A stretch of 64,000 nt of DNA from Salipiger mangrovisoli (lineage in GTDB: Bacteria > Pseudomonadota > Alphaproteobacteria > Rhodobacterales > Rhodobacteraceae). How positions within the stretch are numbered: the stretch's first letter is position 1; each line of letters opens with the position of its first letter. Where the stretch lies: positions 26,449 through 90,448 of the forward strand of contig NZ_JADFFK010000023.1 of the NCBI RefSeq assembly GCF_015223355.1, in the 5' to 3' direction. Positions 9,328 through 18,171 of this stretch are shown here, in pieces. The translations under genes were made by a program, and so were the position numbers. Below the pieces are notes generated by a model that was not told where the DNA came from, searched no databases, and saw only the letters and a list, made by a program, of their open reading frames with translations.

Positions 9328-9759
9328 ATGGGCCTGAAGTTTGCTTTGATGATCGCGCTGGGGCTGTCCACAGCCGCGCAGGTGCATGCGGATATCGTCA
9401 TCGAGGACGCCTATGCGCGCGCCGCGATGCCCTCTGCCGCGAGCGCTGCGGTCTACATGCAGGTGCGCAACGACGGCCCCGAGGATGACCGGCTGATCGC
9501 GGCCAGTTCCGAGAGCGCCGCGAAGACCATGCTGCACGGCAGTTCCGAGGGCGCGAACGGGGTGGTCTCCATGCAGGGGCACGCCGAGGGCGTGCTGATT
9601 CCCGCCGGGAGCGACCATGCGTTCGCTCGCGGCGGCGACCACATCATGCTGATGGGGCTGACCCGGCCGATGGAGCAGGGGGCGACGGTGGGTCTCGTAC
9701 TGACCTTCGAGCGGGCGGGAGAGATTCGCCTCGAGGTGCCGGTGGACCTCGACCGCTAG
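9328..9759 (+). CDS. Periplasmic copper chaperone PCu(A)C
   Basis: 143 residues from ATG 9328 with AGGAG 7 bp upstream. The signal peptide MGLKFALMIALGLSTAAQVHA is followed by a PCu(A)C beta-barrel domain. The copper motif is present: MLHGSS...VVSM (about 67-81) and GGDHIMLMG (about 103-111), fitting the H(M)-X10-M-X21-H-X-M pattern. The family carries Cu(I) to the CuA site of cytochrome oxidase. The usual partner SenC/Sco1 is not adjacent. Its stop codon overlaps the stop of the convergent sirtuin gene by 4 bp. Confidence 0.9.
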   Translation: MGLKFALMIALGLSTAAQVHADIVIEDAYARAAMPSAASAAVYMQVRNDGPEDDRLIAASSESAAKTMLHGSSEGANGVVSMQGHAEGVLIPAGSDHAFARGGDHIMLMGLTRPMEQGATVGLVLTFERAGEIRLEVPVDLDR

Positions 9760-10472
9760 GCTTTGGCGGCGAGAATTTCCTCGACCCACTGCGGCACGAT
9801 GCGGCTGGCGGGGCCGACGCGATGCTCGGCGAAACTGCGCGACGTGTCGCTGTCGCTGAGGTTGAGTTCGACCGTATGCGCGCCGGCATAGGCAGCCTCC
9901 TGCACGAATCCGGCGGCCGGGTAGACCTGTCCCGAGGTGCCGATGGCGGCGAAGAGGTCGCAGGTTTCGAGGTGCTCGGCGATCTCGTCCATGAAATAGG
10001 GCATCTCGCCGAACCAGACGATGTCTGGGCGGGTCGCGGGGCGGTCGCAATGCGGGCAGACCCCGGACGGCGACATGACCAGAGGTGCCGTCCACCGGCC
10101 GCCACAGGCGGCGCAGAGCGCCCCGTCCAGCACGCCGTGCATGTGGAGCGCCGTGGCTCCGGCCTTTTCGTGCAGCCCGTCGACATTCTGGGTCACGAGG
10201 ATCACCTCGCCGGGATGGTCGCGTTGCAGGCGGGCCAGAGCGGAATGGGCGGCGTTGGGCGTGGCCACGGCGGCCTGCGCGCGGCGCGCGTTGTAGAAGT
10301 CATGCACCAGCTTCGGATTGCGGGCGAACCCCTCCGGCGTCGCCACGTCCTCGATCCGGTGCTGCGCCCAGAGCCCGCCCTCGTCGCGGAAGGTGCCCAG
10401 CCCGCTTTCGGCGGAAATCCCGGCCCCGGTTAGGATAACGATCTTCTCTGCGGTGCTGCGCTGTGCGGACAT
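9756..10472 (-). CDS. cobB: Sir2-family NAD-dependent protein deacylase (CobB type)
   Basis: 238 residues from ATG 10472. The NAD-binding motif is GAGISAESGLGTFRDEGGLW (about 15-34), then QNVDGLHEKAG with the catalytic His in LHMHG. A zinc site is formed by CAACGG and CPHC, and NLSDSDTSRSF lies near the end. It removes acetyl or succinyl groups from lysines using NAD. It lies back-to-back with the phosphatase gene (84 bp between starts) and converges on the copper chaperone, sharing the 4-bp CTAG at the ends. Confidence 0.94.
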   Translation of the reverse strand: MSAQRSTAEKIVILTGAGISAESGLGTFRDEGGLWAQHRIEDVATPEGFARNPKLVHDFYNARRAQAAVATPNAAHSALARLQRDHPGEVILVTQNVDGLHEKAGATALHMHGVLDGALCAACGGRWTAPLVMSPSGVCPHCDRPATRPDIVWFGEMPYFMDEIAEHLETCDLFAAIGTSGQVYPAAGFVQEAAYAGAHTVELNLSDSDTSRSFAEHRVGPASRIVPQWVEEILAAKA

Positions 10473-10555
10473 GGCCCCTCGCTGTGTCGGGTGGCGCGCC
10501 GGGGGCTTTGCCCGCCGGCGGCGTCGCGGTATCACGGACCCCGAAGGAGACCCGC

Positions 10556-11011
10556 ATGACCTACCGTATCCTCTTTGTCTGTCTGGGCAATATCTGCCGC
10601 TCCCCCTCGGCCGAGGGGGTGCTGCGCGCGAAGGCCGAGCAGCGCGGTCTGCCGCTCGAGATCGACAGCGCGGGAACGGGGGACTGGCACGTCGGCGAGC
10701 CGCCCTATGGCCCGATGCAGCGGGCCGCCAAGGCGCGGGGCTACGATCTTTCGGGGCTCCGCGCCCGGCAGGTGTCGCCCGAGGACTTTCATCACTTCGA
10801 TTTGATCGTCGGCATGGATGGTGCGAACATGTCCAACCTGCTGGCGCTCCGGCCCGACGGCAGCAAGGCGGCGCTGGCGCTGTTCACCGATTATGCGCCG
10901 GAAATCGGCGCTTCCGAGGTGCCTGATCCCTATTACACGCGCGATTTCGACGGCACGCTCGATCTTGTCGAACTGGCCGCGGAGGGGCTTCTGGCGCGCC
11001 TGCCGCTGTAG
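10556..11011 (+). CDS. Low-molecular-weight protein tyrosine phosphatase
   Basis: 151 residues from ATG 10556, with GAAGGAGA 7 bp upstream. The N-terminal P-loop VCLGNICRSPSAEG (C-X5-R-S) is the catalytic signature and the DPYYTRDFDG loop carries the general-acid Asp (about 118). Length is standard. In bacteria these enzymes act on tyrosine kinases of exopolysaccharide systems or on arsenate; nothing in the neighbourhood says which. Confidence 0.93.
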   Translation: MTYRILFVCLGNICRSPSAEGVLRAKAEQRGLPLEIDSAGTGDWHVGEPPYGPMQRAAKARGYDLSGLRARQVSPEDFHHFDLIVGMDGANMSNLLALRPDGSKAALALFTDYAPEIGASEVPDPYYTRDFDGTLDLVELAAEGLLARLPL

Positions 11012-11140
11012 ACGCCTGTTGCCGATTGGATGCGCCGCATCTCCGGAGCCGCGCTCCGGGTGGACAGGAGGGCAATCCTGCGCCATGCAAACGCCATCAA
11101 CGGACGGCGCGTCAAGCGCCGGGGCAGACAGGAGAGCAGA

Positions 11141-11662
11141 ATGGCAAACGGAACCTTCGCGGTGCTGATGCTGATCGGTGGTCTTACCGACATGGGCATG
11201 AACTACTGCGGTACGGCGGACGGCTGTCTTGGTCCGAACGAGACGCGGTCGCGCGTCGCTTTCTCTCTGGGTCAATGGGTCGATCGTGAAGCCGAAGCAA
11301 AGGGCGAGGCCTATCTTCGCTACGATCTGGGGCGCAAGTTCGGCCCCTTCGGCCAGACCATGGGCATTTCGGTGAGCGAGGACGGCGAGGGCTGGGTCGG
11401 CTACGGCGCGACCTATGGCACCAACATCGGGTACAGCCCGTTCTACGCCGAGCTGCACGCCATGCCGGGGCTCTATTTCAACAACGACGGTTTCGACCTG
11501 GGCGGTCCGATCGAGTTTCGCTCGGGAATCGAGCTGGGCTACGAGACCAGCCGCGGCTGGCGAGTCGGCCTGAGCTACGACCACCGCTCGAACTGGGATA
11601 TCTACGACGAGAACCCCGGCGTCGAGACGGTGCAGCTGCGCGTCAGCATCCCGACCCGCTGA
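11141..11662 (+). CDS. PagL-like lipid A 3-O-deacylase / acyloxyacyl hydrolase family protein
   Basis: 173 residues from ATG 11141 with CAGGAGAG upstream. The pattern is an outer-membrane beta barrel with alternating aromatic strands (GYGATYGTNIGYSPFYAELH, PGLYFNNDGFDLGG). Near the C-terminus SYDHRSNWDIYDENPG carries a His-X-Ser pair and an acidic residue, like the catalytic triad of PagL. The N-terminus is hydrophobic but is not a clean signal peptide. PagL removes an acyl chain from lipid A in the outer membrane. The fold is likely; the substrate is inference. Confidence 0.65.
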   Translation: MANGTFAVLMLIGGLTDMGMNYCGTADGCLGPNETRSRVAFSLGQWVDREAEAKGEAYLRYDLGRKFGPFGQTMGISVSEDGEGWVGYGATYGTNIGYSPFYAELHAMPGLYFNNDGFDLGGPIEFRSGIELGYETSRGWRVGLSYDHRSNWDIYDENPGVETVQLRVSIPTR

Positions 11663-11774
11663 ACGCGGGCGGCAAGAGTGGCAGGGGGCACCCGGTTCGG
11701 GCGCCCTTTTTGCGTTGCCGGCCCGTCGCGACGCGCTAGGCTCCGCCGCAGTTCGGCAGGGGGAGCATCGACAT

Positions 11775-12191
11775 ATGACATCCGAAGAACTGGCTGGGGT
11801 CTATCGCGGCTATATCGCGTGCCTGAACCGGCAGGACTGGCCGCGGCTTGGCGAGTTCGTCGCGGAAACGGTCGAATACAACGGCGCTCGGATCGGCCTT
11901 GCGGGCTACCGGGACATGCTCGAGCGCGATTTCGAGGCGATCCCGGACCTCGCGTTCAAGATTGCCCTGCTTGCCTGCGATCCGCCGCAGATCGCCAGCC
12001 GGCTTGACTTCGACTGCACCCCGGTCGGCACGCTTTTCGACCTGCCGGTGAACGGACGCCGCGTGCGGTTCGCCGAGAACGTCTTCTACCGGGTTCGCGA
12101 CGGGCGGATTGCCGAGGTCTGGTCGGTGATCGACAAGGGCGCGATCGCCGCGCAGCTGCGCGGGGCCGGGGACGCGCCCGGCGGGGCCTGA
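11775..12191 (+). CDS. SnoaL-like / NTF2-fold protein
   Basis: 138 residues from ATG 11775. The pattern YRGYIACLNRQDWPRLGEFVAE, then GLAGYRDMLERDFEAIPDL, then a C-terminal FYRVRDGRIAEVWSVIDK is that of the SnoaL-like polyketide cyclase / ester cyclase group of the NTF2 superfamily. Many members are uncharacterised; no substrate can be assigned. It is followed by a strong hairpin shared with the convergent ileS. Confidence 0.75.
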   Translation: MTSEELAGVYRGYIACLNRQDWPRLGEFVAETVEYNGARIGLAGYRDMLERDFEAIPDLAFKIALLACDPPQIASRLDFDCTPVGTLFDLPVNGRRVRFAENVFYRVRDGRIAEVWSVIDKGAIAAQLRGAGDAPGGA

Positions 12192-12209
12192 GGCCGCCGG
12201 GCAAGAGCA

Positions 12210-12250
12210 AAGGGCCGGGGCAATGCCTGCCCCGGCCCTTCCTTTTCTTC
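12210..12250. terminator. Bidirectional terminator between the SnoaL-like gene and ileS
   Basis: A 13-bp perfect stem (12210-12222 with 12228-12240). To the right it is followed by CCTTTTCTTC; on the minus strand by TTTGCTCTTGC. It suits both converging genes, although ileS ends 57 bp to the right. Confidence 0.8.
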
Positions 12251-12306
12251 ACGGAGTCCCCTGCAGCCCGCGCCGTCACAGCGCCGCGGGGCAGGGCCGC
12301 TCCGTC

Positions 12307-15291
12307 TTACCCCAGGGCCGCGTCGCAGCGCGCGCAGGTGGCGGGGTGGCTGTGGGTGCCGACGTCCGGCAGGATCTTCCAGCAACGCTGGCATTTCTCG
12401 CCCTCGGCCTTCTCGAAGACCACGCCCACGCCCGGCACGTCGGCCATGCGGAAGGCTTCGGCCGGGGCCGGATCGGCGGTCAGCGACACCTCGGAGGTGA
12501 TGCAGATGTCCTCGAAGGCGACGGTCTTCAGCGCTTCCAGCATCGCCGCATCCTCGACATGCACCACCGGCGATGCCTCGAGCGAGGCGCCGATGACCTT
12601 GTCGGTGCGTTGCAGTTCCAGCGCTGCGGTCACCGCGCGGCGGGCGAGGCGCACCTTGCCCCATTTCTCGGCCAGCACGGCATCGCGCCACTCGGCCGGG
12701 GTCTCGGGGAAGTCCATCAGGTGCACCGAGCTGTCCTCGCCGGGGAAGCGGTCGAGCCAGACGTCTTCCATGGTGAACGGAAGCACCGGCGCGAGCCATG
12801 TGGTCAGCCGGTGGAACAGCAGGTCCATGACGGTGCGCGCGGCCTTGCGGCGGGCGGTGTCGCCGTCGCAGTAGAGCGCGTCCTTGCGGATGTCGAAGTA
12901 GAAGGCCGACAGATCCACGGTGCAGAAGGTGAAGACCTGCTGGAACACGTGCTGGAAGTCGAAGCTGCGGTAGCCCTCGCGCACGACGTCGTCGAGCTCG
13001 GCAAGGCGGTGCAGCACCCAGCGCTCGAGTTCCGGCATGTCCGCCGCTTCGACCCGGTCGCTCTCTTCGAAGTGGCCGAGCGCGCCGAGCATGAAGCGCA
13101 TGGTGTTGCGCAGGCGGCGGTAGCTGTCGGCGACGCCCTTGAGGATCTCCGGCCCGATCCGCTGGTCGGCGGTGTAGTCGGTCTGGGCGACCCAAAGGCG
13201 CAGGATGTCGGCGCCATACTGCTTGATCACCTCGTCCGGCACGATGGTGTTGCCGAGCGATTTGGACATCTTGTTGCCCTTCTCGTCCAGCGTGAAGCCG
13301 TGGGTGACGACGTTGCGATAGGGCGCATGGCCGGTGGTGCCGACCGATTGTAGCAGCGAGCTGTGGAACCAGCCGCGGTGCTGGTCGGTGCCTTCCATGT
13401 AGACGTCGGCGATGCCGTCCTTGGTGCCGTCGGCGCGGTCGCGCAGCACGAAGGCATGGGTCGAGCCAGAGTCGAACCAGACGTCGAGCACGTCGTAGAC
13501 CTGCTCCCACTCATCGGCGTTGTACTCGGCCCCGAGGAAGCGCTCCTTGGCGCCCTCGGCGTACCAGCAATCGGCACCCTCGGCCTCGAAGGCCTCGCCG
13601 ATGCGGGCGTTGACCGCCGGATCGCGCAGCAGGAAGTCCGCGTCGGTGGGCAGGGCGCCCTTTCTGGTGAAGCAGGTCAGCGGCACGCCCCAGGCGCGCT
13701 GGCGCGACAGCACCCAGTCGGGGCGGGCTTCCATCATCGAGTAAAGCCGGTTGCGGCCCGACTGCGGCGTCCATTTCACCTGGTCGATGCAGGTGAGGGC
13801 GCGCTGGCGGATGGTGGTGCCGTTCTCGTCTTGGCCGTCGTTCACGTCGCGGTCGATCGAGGCGAACCACTGCGGCGTGTTGCGGAAGATCACCGGCGCC
13901 TTCGAGCGCCAGCTGTGCGGGTAGGAGTGGGTGACGCGGCCGCGGGCGATGATGCCGCGGGCCCCGACCAGCTTGTCGATCACGGCGGCGTTGGCCTTGC
14001 CTTCCTTGCCCTTGTGATCGAACACGGTCAGCCCGGCGAAGAACGGCACATGCGGCAGGAACTCGGAGTCCTCGCCGACGTTGTGGGTCATCCGGTCGAT
14101 CCAGTTGCGCTTGACGAAGCACTCGTAGTCGTCGGCGCCGTGGCTGGGCGCGGTGTGCACGAAGCCCGTGCCCGCGTCATCGGTCACGTGCTCGCCGTCG
14201 ATCATCGGCACCTCGTAGTCCCAGAAGCCCTCGGCGCCCTCAAGGCCGGCGAAGGGGTGGGCGAGGGTGAGGCTCGACAGCTCTTCCGCCGAGACGCCGC
14301 GCTTGCGGGTGAACATCTCGGGCGCGAGGCGGGCGGCCTTGAACACGTCGCCGGCCAGCTTGTCGGCCACGACGTAGAGATCACCGACCGACACCCAGGA
14401 CTCCTCGGGGGTCGCGGTGACCTCGTAGAGCCCGTATTCGATCGAGGGGTTGAAGGCGACGGCCTTGTTCGAGGGGATGGTCCAGGGGGTGGTGGTCCAG
14501 ATCACCACGCGGGCCTGGTGCAGCGCCTCGGCCAGCAGCTCGGTGTCGGCCCCGGCGTAATCGTCATCCTCGCCCTGCGGCAGCGCGATGTGCCCGCCCG
14601 AGACGATTTTGAACGGCACCCAGATCGTGTGCGACTTGTGGTCGTGGTACTCGATCTCGGCCTCGGCCAGCGCGGTCTTCTCGACCGGCGACCACATGAC
14701 CGGCTTCGAGCCCTGGTAGAGCGTGCCGGTCATCAGGAACTTCATGAATTCCTCGGCGATCACGCGCTCGGCGTGGAAGGCCATGGTGAGGTAGGGATCG
14801 TCCCAGTTGCCGGTGATGCCGAGGCGCTTGAATTCCTCGCGCTGGATGTCGACCCAGCCTTCGGCGAACTTGCGGCATTCCTGCCGGAAGTCGATGATCG
14901 GCACCTCGTCCTTGTTCTTGCCCTTGGCGCGGTACTGCTCCTCGATCTTCCATTCGATCGGCAGGCCGTGGCAGTCCCAGCCCGGCACGTAGCGCGCGTC
15001 ATGGCCCATCATCTGGTGCGAGCGGACGATCATGTCCTTGATCGTCTTGTTCAGCGCGTGGCCGATGTGCAGGTGGCCGTTGGCGTAGGGCGGGCCGTCG
15101 TGCAGCGTGAAGGGCGTGCGCGCGCCGTCCGCGGCCTTGTCGCGAAGGCGGTCGTAGACGCCGATCTTCGCCCAGCGTTCCAGCCACTCGGGCTCGCGCT
15201 TGGGCAGGCCCGCGCGCATCGGGAACTCGGTTTGCGGAAGGTTCAGCGTGTCCTTGTAGTCAGGCGTCTGGGGGGTGGTGTCGGCGCACAT
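12307..15291 (-). CDS. ileS: Isoleucyl-tRNA synthetase
   Basis: 994 residues. The class I signature is PYANGHLHIGHALNK (about 69-83) and the second motif is GNKMSKSLGN (about 675). The editing CP1 domain lies between them, with WTTTPWTIPSNKAVAF. The C-terminus ends in a zinc finger CQRCWKILP...CARCDAALG. It charges tRNA-Ile in the cytosol. It is complete and of standard length, with no leader element seen upstream. Confidence 0.98.
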   Translation of the reverse strand: MCADTTPQTPDYKDTLNLPQTEFPMRAGLPKREPEWLERWAKIGVYDRLRDKAADGARTPFTLHDGPPYANGHLHIGHALNKTIKDMIVRSHQMMGHDARYVPGWDCHGLPIEWKIEEQYRAKGKNKDEVPIIDFRQECRKFAEGWVDIQREEFKRLGITGNWDDPYLTMAFHAERVIAEEFMKFLMTGTLYQGSKPVMWSPVEKTALAEAEIEYHDHKSHTIWVPFKIVSGGHIALPQGEDDDYAGADTELLAEALHQARVVIWTTTPWTIPSNKAVAFNPSIEYGLYEVTATPEESWVSVGDLYVVADKLAGDVFKAARLAPEMFTRKRGVSAEELSSLTLAHPFAGLEGAEGFWDYEVPMIDGEHVTDDAGTGFVHTAPSHGADDYECFVKRNWIDRMTHNVGEDSEFLPHVPFFAGLTVFDHKGKEGKANAAVIDKLVGARGIIARGRVTHSYPHSWRSKAPVIFRNTPQWFASIDRDVNDGQDENGTTIRQRALTCIDQVKWTPQSGRNRLYSMMEARPDWVLSRQRAWGVPLTCFTRKGALPTDADFLLRDPAVNARIGEAFEAEGADCWYAEGAKERFLGAEYNADEWEQVYDVLDVWFDSGSTHAFVLRDRADGTKDGIADVYMEGTDQHRGWFHSSLLQSVGTTGHAPYRNVVTHGFTLDEKGNKMSKSLGNTIVPDEVIKQYGADILRLWVAQTDYTADQRIGPEILKGVADSYRRLRNTMRFMLGALGHFEESDRVEAADMPELERWVLHRLAELDDVVREGYRSFDFQHVFQQVFTFCTVDLSAFYFDIRKDALYCDGDTARRKAARTVMDLLFHRLTTWLAPVLPFTMEDVWLDRFPGEDSSVHLMDFPETPAEWRDAVLAEKWGKVRLARRAVTAALELQRTDKVIGASLEASPVVHVEDAAMLEALKTVAFEDICITSEVSLTADPAPAEAFRMADVPGVGVVFEKAEGEKCQRCWKILPDVGTHSHPATCARCDAALG

Positions 15292-15733
15292 GTTCTGCGG
15301 TCCCGGAAATTATGTCGGAGATGTCTGAGAAAGGTCGGCGCGGCGGTCCATACGCCTTGTCCCGGCGGCTCTAGAGGTCAGAGCGCCGGGCATGTAATTC
15401 GAATGATGATCGCATTGCGGGGCATCATGCGCGCCTTATAGGCATCCGACTCGCGATGGTCCAGTGGTTGCGGAGGGGTGCCTGCCGAGGCGGCAATGCG
15501 CGGAATTCCACCTCGAAGGTGGCGCGAAAACGGCGCACCGCCGCCGGTGCGCGGGTGCGGTGGCGGGGATCGGCCAATGCGGTTGCCGTATCTGGCGGCA
15601 GCGCGCCGGTAAGCCGGGGCCGCGGGGATTGCAGGCGACCTTGGCCAGCAAATGAGGTTTATTTCTGCAAATGCCACGCCCCTCCCACACTCAACCGTAC
15701 CCGGCGTGCGCACTCCGAACTCGTGGAGGCTTT
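15292..15733. other. Intergenic region without a recognised gene
   Basis: 442 bp between ileS and the small membrane-protein gene. It contains a 15-bp hairpin CCACCT-CGA-AGGTGG (15508-15522). The open frames here are antisense or arginine-rich and do not resemble proteins. It should hold the ileS promoter on the minus strand. Confidence 0.5.
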
Positions 15734-16027
15734 ATGGCCTATCGTGATACCGAGCTGCGTCACAGCGGCTCCTATGGCTCAACGTTGCGTTCCGAGCCCA
15801 AGATGGATTTGGCGGAACGGCATCCCTACGGCGGGGCCGGAACCCTCACCGGCGGTCTGCTGGTCGCCGTTCTGCTGATACTCGGCCTGGTGGTCGGGAT
15901 TGGAACTCTGAGGGTCGGCGGGGTAGGTGAGTCCCCCGTCCCCTCGGAAGGCGGGGTCCAGAACTCCGTCACGGGGCAAAGTGGAGGGACAAGAACCGCT
16001 TTGCCTTCCCCCGCGTCGGCCAATTAA
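15734..16027 (+). CDS. Small single-pass membrane protein of unknown function
   Basis: 97 residues from ATG 15734, with GGAGG 5 bp upstream. The N-terminus is polar (MAYRDTELRHSGSYGSTLRS); one hydrophobic helix GGLLVAVLLILGLVVGIGTL (about 40-59) is followed by a Gly/Ser/Pro-rich tail. There is no signal cleavage site, so it is probably an inner-membrane protein with a periplasmic tail. I do not recognise a family. A highly structured stretch and a terminator follow it. Confidence 0.6.
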   Translation: MAYRDTELRHSGSYGSTLRSEPKMDLAERHPYGGAGTLTGGLLVAVLLILGLVVGIGTLRVGGVGESPVPSEGGVQNSVTGQSGGTRTALPSPASAN

Positions 16028-16043
16028 GGCCGGTGCGCTGTAC

Positions 16044-16097
16044 CCCTCGCCCCTGAAACGGGGACCCGCTACCACTCACGGATGGTCCGGGCGAGGG
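16044..16097 (+). ncRNA. Candidate structured RNA element
   Basis: CCCTCGCCC (16044-16052) pairs fully with GGGCGAGGG (16089-16097). Directly inside it GGACC (16062-16066) pairs with GGTCC (16084-16088), leaving a 9-nt bulge and a 17-nt apical loop. It stands 17 bp after the small membrane-protein gene and 43 bp before a strong hairpin terminator. It matches no RNA class I know. It could be a small RNA, a 3' element, or chance pairing in GC-rich DNA. Confidence 0.35.
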
Positions 16098-16139
16098 TTT
16101 CCTCTCATGAACGGCCCCAGGTTTGGGGGCACCCCCTTT

Positions 16140-16188
16140 GGCCAGTGCCGACTGAAAGCTCCTTTACCGGCACTGGCCGCCCTTTTTC
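16140..16188 (+). terminator. Intrinsic terminator with a 17-nt loop
   Basis: An 11-bp perfect stem GGCCAGTGCCG / CGGCACTGGCC (16140-16150 with 16168-16178), then GCCCTTTTTCC. The probable end of the 15734-16027 transcript or of a small RNA. Confidence 0.75.
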
Positions 16189-16350
16189 CGCGCATCGCCT
16201 TCCGGATGGCAGCCCAGGCTCGGGCTGCATCACAACGTGAACAGCGCCCCACGGCAAAGGTCCCTGCTGCGGCGATGCCGCCGAGGGCGAGCGTTTCCAG
16301 CCCTGAGCGCCACCGGGGCGTGAGCGACCCGCGGCGCTTGTAGGCCCCGA

Positions 16351-16566
16351 TTAGACCCCGATGCCGAAGAAACTCGTCATGGTGCGCCGCGTCGCGACGC
16401 CAAGCGCATTCTCGAGCGCCAGCACGAGGGACAGCATCGGCACCACCCCGGCGACGATGGCAAAGGTGGTGACCGAGCCATCGATCGCCCCTTAGACCAC
16501 ATCACGCTGGAAGCCGTGATCCCCCGGCTTGGGAAAATCCTTGGCGGGGTCGGGCTGGCGGACCAT
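16351..16566 (-). pseudogene. Remnant of a VIT1/CCC1-family membrane transporter
   Basis: Read from ATG 16566, the frame gives a short lead ending HGFQRDVV, then a TAA at 16494-16492, then GAIDGSVTTFAIVAGVV. This closely matches the VIT1/CCC1 consensus (I/V)YGAIDGxVTTFAVVAGV, with the stop exactly where Tyr is expected. After that helix the frame jumps to LVLALENALGVATRRTMTSFFGIGV and stops, so most of the middle of a roughly 230-residue transporter is missing. VIT family proteins move Fe2+ or Mn2+ across membranes. The call rests on one motif. Confidence 0.6.
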
Positions 16567-16669
16567 CGGCCAGGCTCCTGCCGGCGGCACGAGCCTGACC
16601 TCGCCGTGCGCCGCGCGCCTTGTCCCGGATCAACCCGCCGCGGATCAGATCGCTGCCTGTGGCACGGGG

Positions 16670-17704
16670 TCACCCCTTGGTGTTCTCCCTGATCACGAAA
16701 CCGGCCAGCGCGGTGCGGATGATCTCGCGCACCGAGGGGCGCTTGCGCTGGACGAAGGGCAGGGGCCGGCAGACCTCGATCGCCGCAACGCCGACGCGCG
16801 CCGTCAGTGCGCCGTTCACCAGCCCTTCGCCGAAGCGGCGCGACAGTTTGCCAAGGATGCCGCCGCCGAGCACCGGTTCGAGCATGTCGTCGCCTACCGC
16901 CACCGCGCCCGTGGCCACGAGATGCGACATCACCGCCCGAGTCAGCCGCCAGCTGCCGAGCGTGCCCGAGCGCCCGCCGTAGATCTCGGCGATGCGGCGG
17001 ATCATCCGCAGGTTGGAGGAAAGCGCTGCGATCACGTCGGCCAGCGCCAGCGGCACCAGCGCGGTGACCGTCGCCACCTGCCGCGCCGAGGCCTCGACCT
17101 CGCGCCGTGCGGCGGCATCGAGCGGCACCAGCAGCTCGGTTTCCGCCAGCCCGATCAGCCCCGAGGCGTCGAAGACCTCGGCACCGCGCTCTTTCAGACG
17201 CTCGCGGCCCCAGCGGGTGTCCTCGCGCCCGGCGTAGAGGCTCGAGAGCTGGTCCACCACCTTGCGCGCCGCTTTCAGGTCCTCGGAGGCCAAGGCGGCA
17301 TCGGCGGCGCGGTGCAGCGCGTCGACCTTGGCCAGCCGCGACATGGCGGCAAGTTCCTTGACCACGATGGCAAGACCGACCAGCACCACCAGCCCCATCA
17401 GCACCGAGACCGCAAGCCCGAGCAGCGGCACCGATGCGATGAGATCGGTGGCGAAGCGCCAGGCGGCGATGGAGATCAGCGCCGAGATCAGCGTGCCGGC
17501 GAGGGCCCAGAACCAGCGCGCCAGCTTCGAGGGGCGGCGCGCCGCCAGCGCGGCGACGGTGGTCATCGCCTGTCCCTGCGGGCCGGGCAGATCCGGTTCA
17601 GGCACCGGCGGCGCCTCGGAAGGGGTGATCGTGGGCTGCGCCTCGTCGAGGTCGAAGAGGATCGGGCCCTGCTTGCGGGGGCCTCCGGGGGGCAGGTCGC
17701 TCAT
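16670..17704 (-). CDS. YcjF-like membrane protein (TIGR01620 / DUF697)
   Basis: 344 residues from ATG 17704. An acidic, proline-rich N-terminus (to about 70) is followed by two close membrane helices (about 80-135, LARWFWALAGTLISALISIAAW and LGLAVSVLMGLVVLVGLAIVV). A DUF697 domain follows, with a further hydrophobic stretch near VATVTALVPLALADVIAAL. YcjF is the usual partner of the GTPase-like YcjX; the pair is linked to stress and envelope functions but has no defined role. Its start overlaps the upstream acetyltransferase stop (ATGA). Confidence 0.85.
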   Translation of the reverse strand: MSDLPPGGPRKQGPILFDLDEAQPTITPSEAPPVPEPDLPGPQGQAMTTVAALAARRPSKLARWFWALAGTLISALISIAAWRFATDLIASVPLLGLAVSVLMGLVVLVGLAIVVKELAAMSRLAKVDALHRAADAALASEDLKAARKVVDQLSSLYAGREDTRWGRERLKERGAEVFDASGLIGLAETELLVPLDAAARREVEASARQVATVTALVPLALADVIAALSSNLRMIRRIAEIYGGRSGTLGSWRLTRAVMSHLVATGAVAVGDDMLEPVLGGGILGKLSRRFGEGLVNGALTARVGVAAIEVCRPLPFVQRKRPSVREIIRTALAGFVIRENTKG

Positions 17705-18171
17705 GCGCGGGCCTCCTTGATGCGGGATGTGGGGCGCTCCCAGACGTAGAAGAGATCCGGCAGGCCTTCCTCGTTGGCAGACCCGTCGCCGCGTCCGGTC
17801 ACGGCGAAGCCCGCGCGCTCGTAAAAGCGCTGGGCGCGGGCATTGGCGACGAAGGTCCAGAGTTCCAGACGGCGCGCCGCGCGCTGGGCATCCGCCAGCA
17901 GCGCCCATCCGACGCCGCGCCCCTGCGCCGCGGGCGAGACGAAAAGTGCATGCACGTAGGTGTCCTCGCGGGCGAGGAAGCCCAGGAGCGCGCCGCCGCG
18001 GGTCTCGGCCACGGTGACCCAGCCGCGCTCGATCATCATGCCGGCATGGGCGATGTCCTCGGCACCGCTGTGCAGCGCGGGCTTCCAGTCATGCGCCGCG
18101 ACCGCCTCGGTGATCATCGCACCGAGGCTGCCGGCGTCGGTGGGGCGGGCAGGACGCAGATGCGGGCTCAC
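17701..18171 (-). CDS. GNAT-family N-acetyltransferase
   Basis: 156 residues from a GTG start at 18171 that overlaps the YcjX stop (GTGA). The acetyl-CoA-binding motif A is VSPAAQGRGVGWALLADAQ (about 77-95), and NARAQRFYERAGF follows (about 110-122), typical of GNAT. The substrate is unknown. It sits between YcjX and YcjF with 4-bp overlaps on both sides, so all three are translationally coupled. Confidence 0.88.
   Translation of the reverse strand: MSPHLRPARPTDAGSLGAMITEAVAAHDWKPALHSGAEDIAHAGMMIERGWVTVAETRGGALLGFLAREDTYVHALFVSPAAQGRGVGWALLADAQRAARRLELWTFVANARAQRFYERAGFAVTGRGDGSANEEGLPDLFYVWERPTSRIKEARA

Noticed and set aside
13363..15441. A 692-codon open frame on the plus strand
   Set aside because: It lies entirely antisense to ileS, is rich in Gly, Val, His and Arg with no domain, and arises from third-position GC bias.
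15292..15733. A regulatory leader (T-box or similar) for ileS
   Set aside because: No T-box or other known leader features; such control is not expected in alphaproteobacteria.
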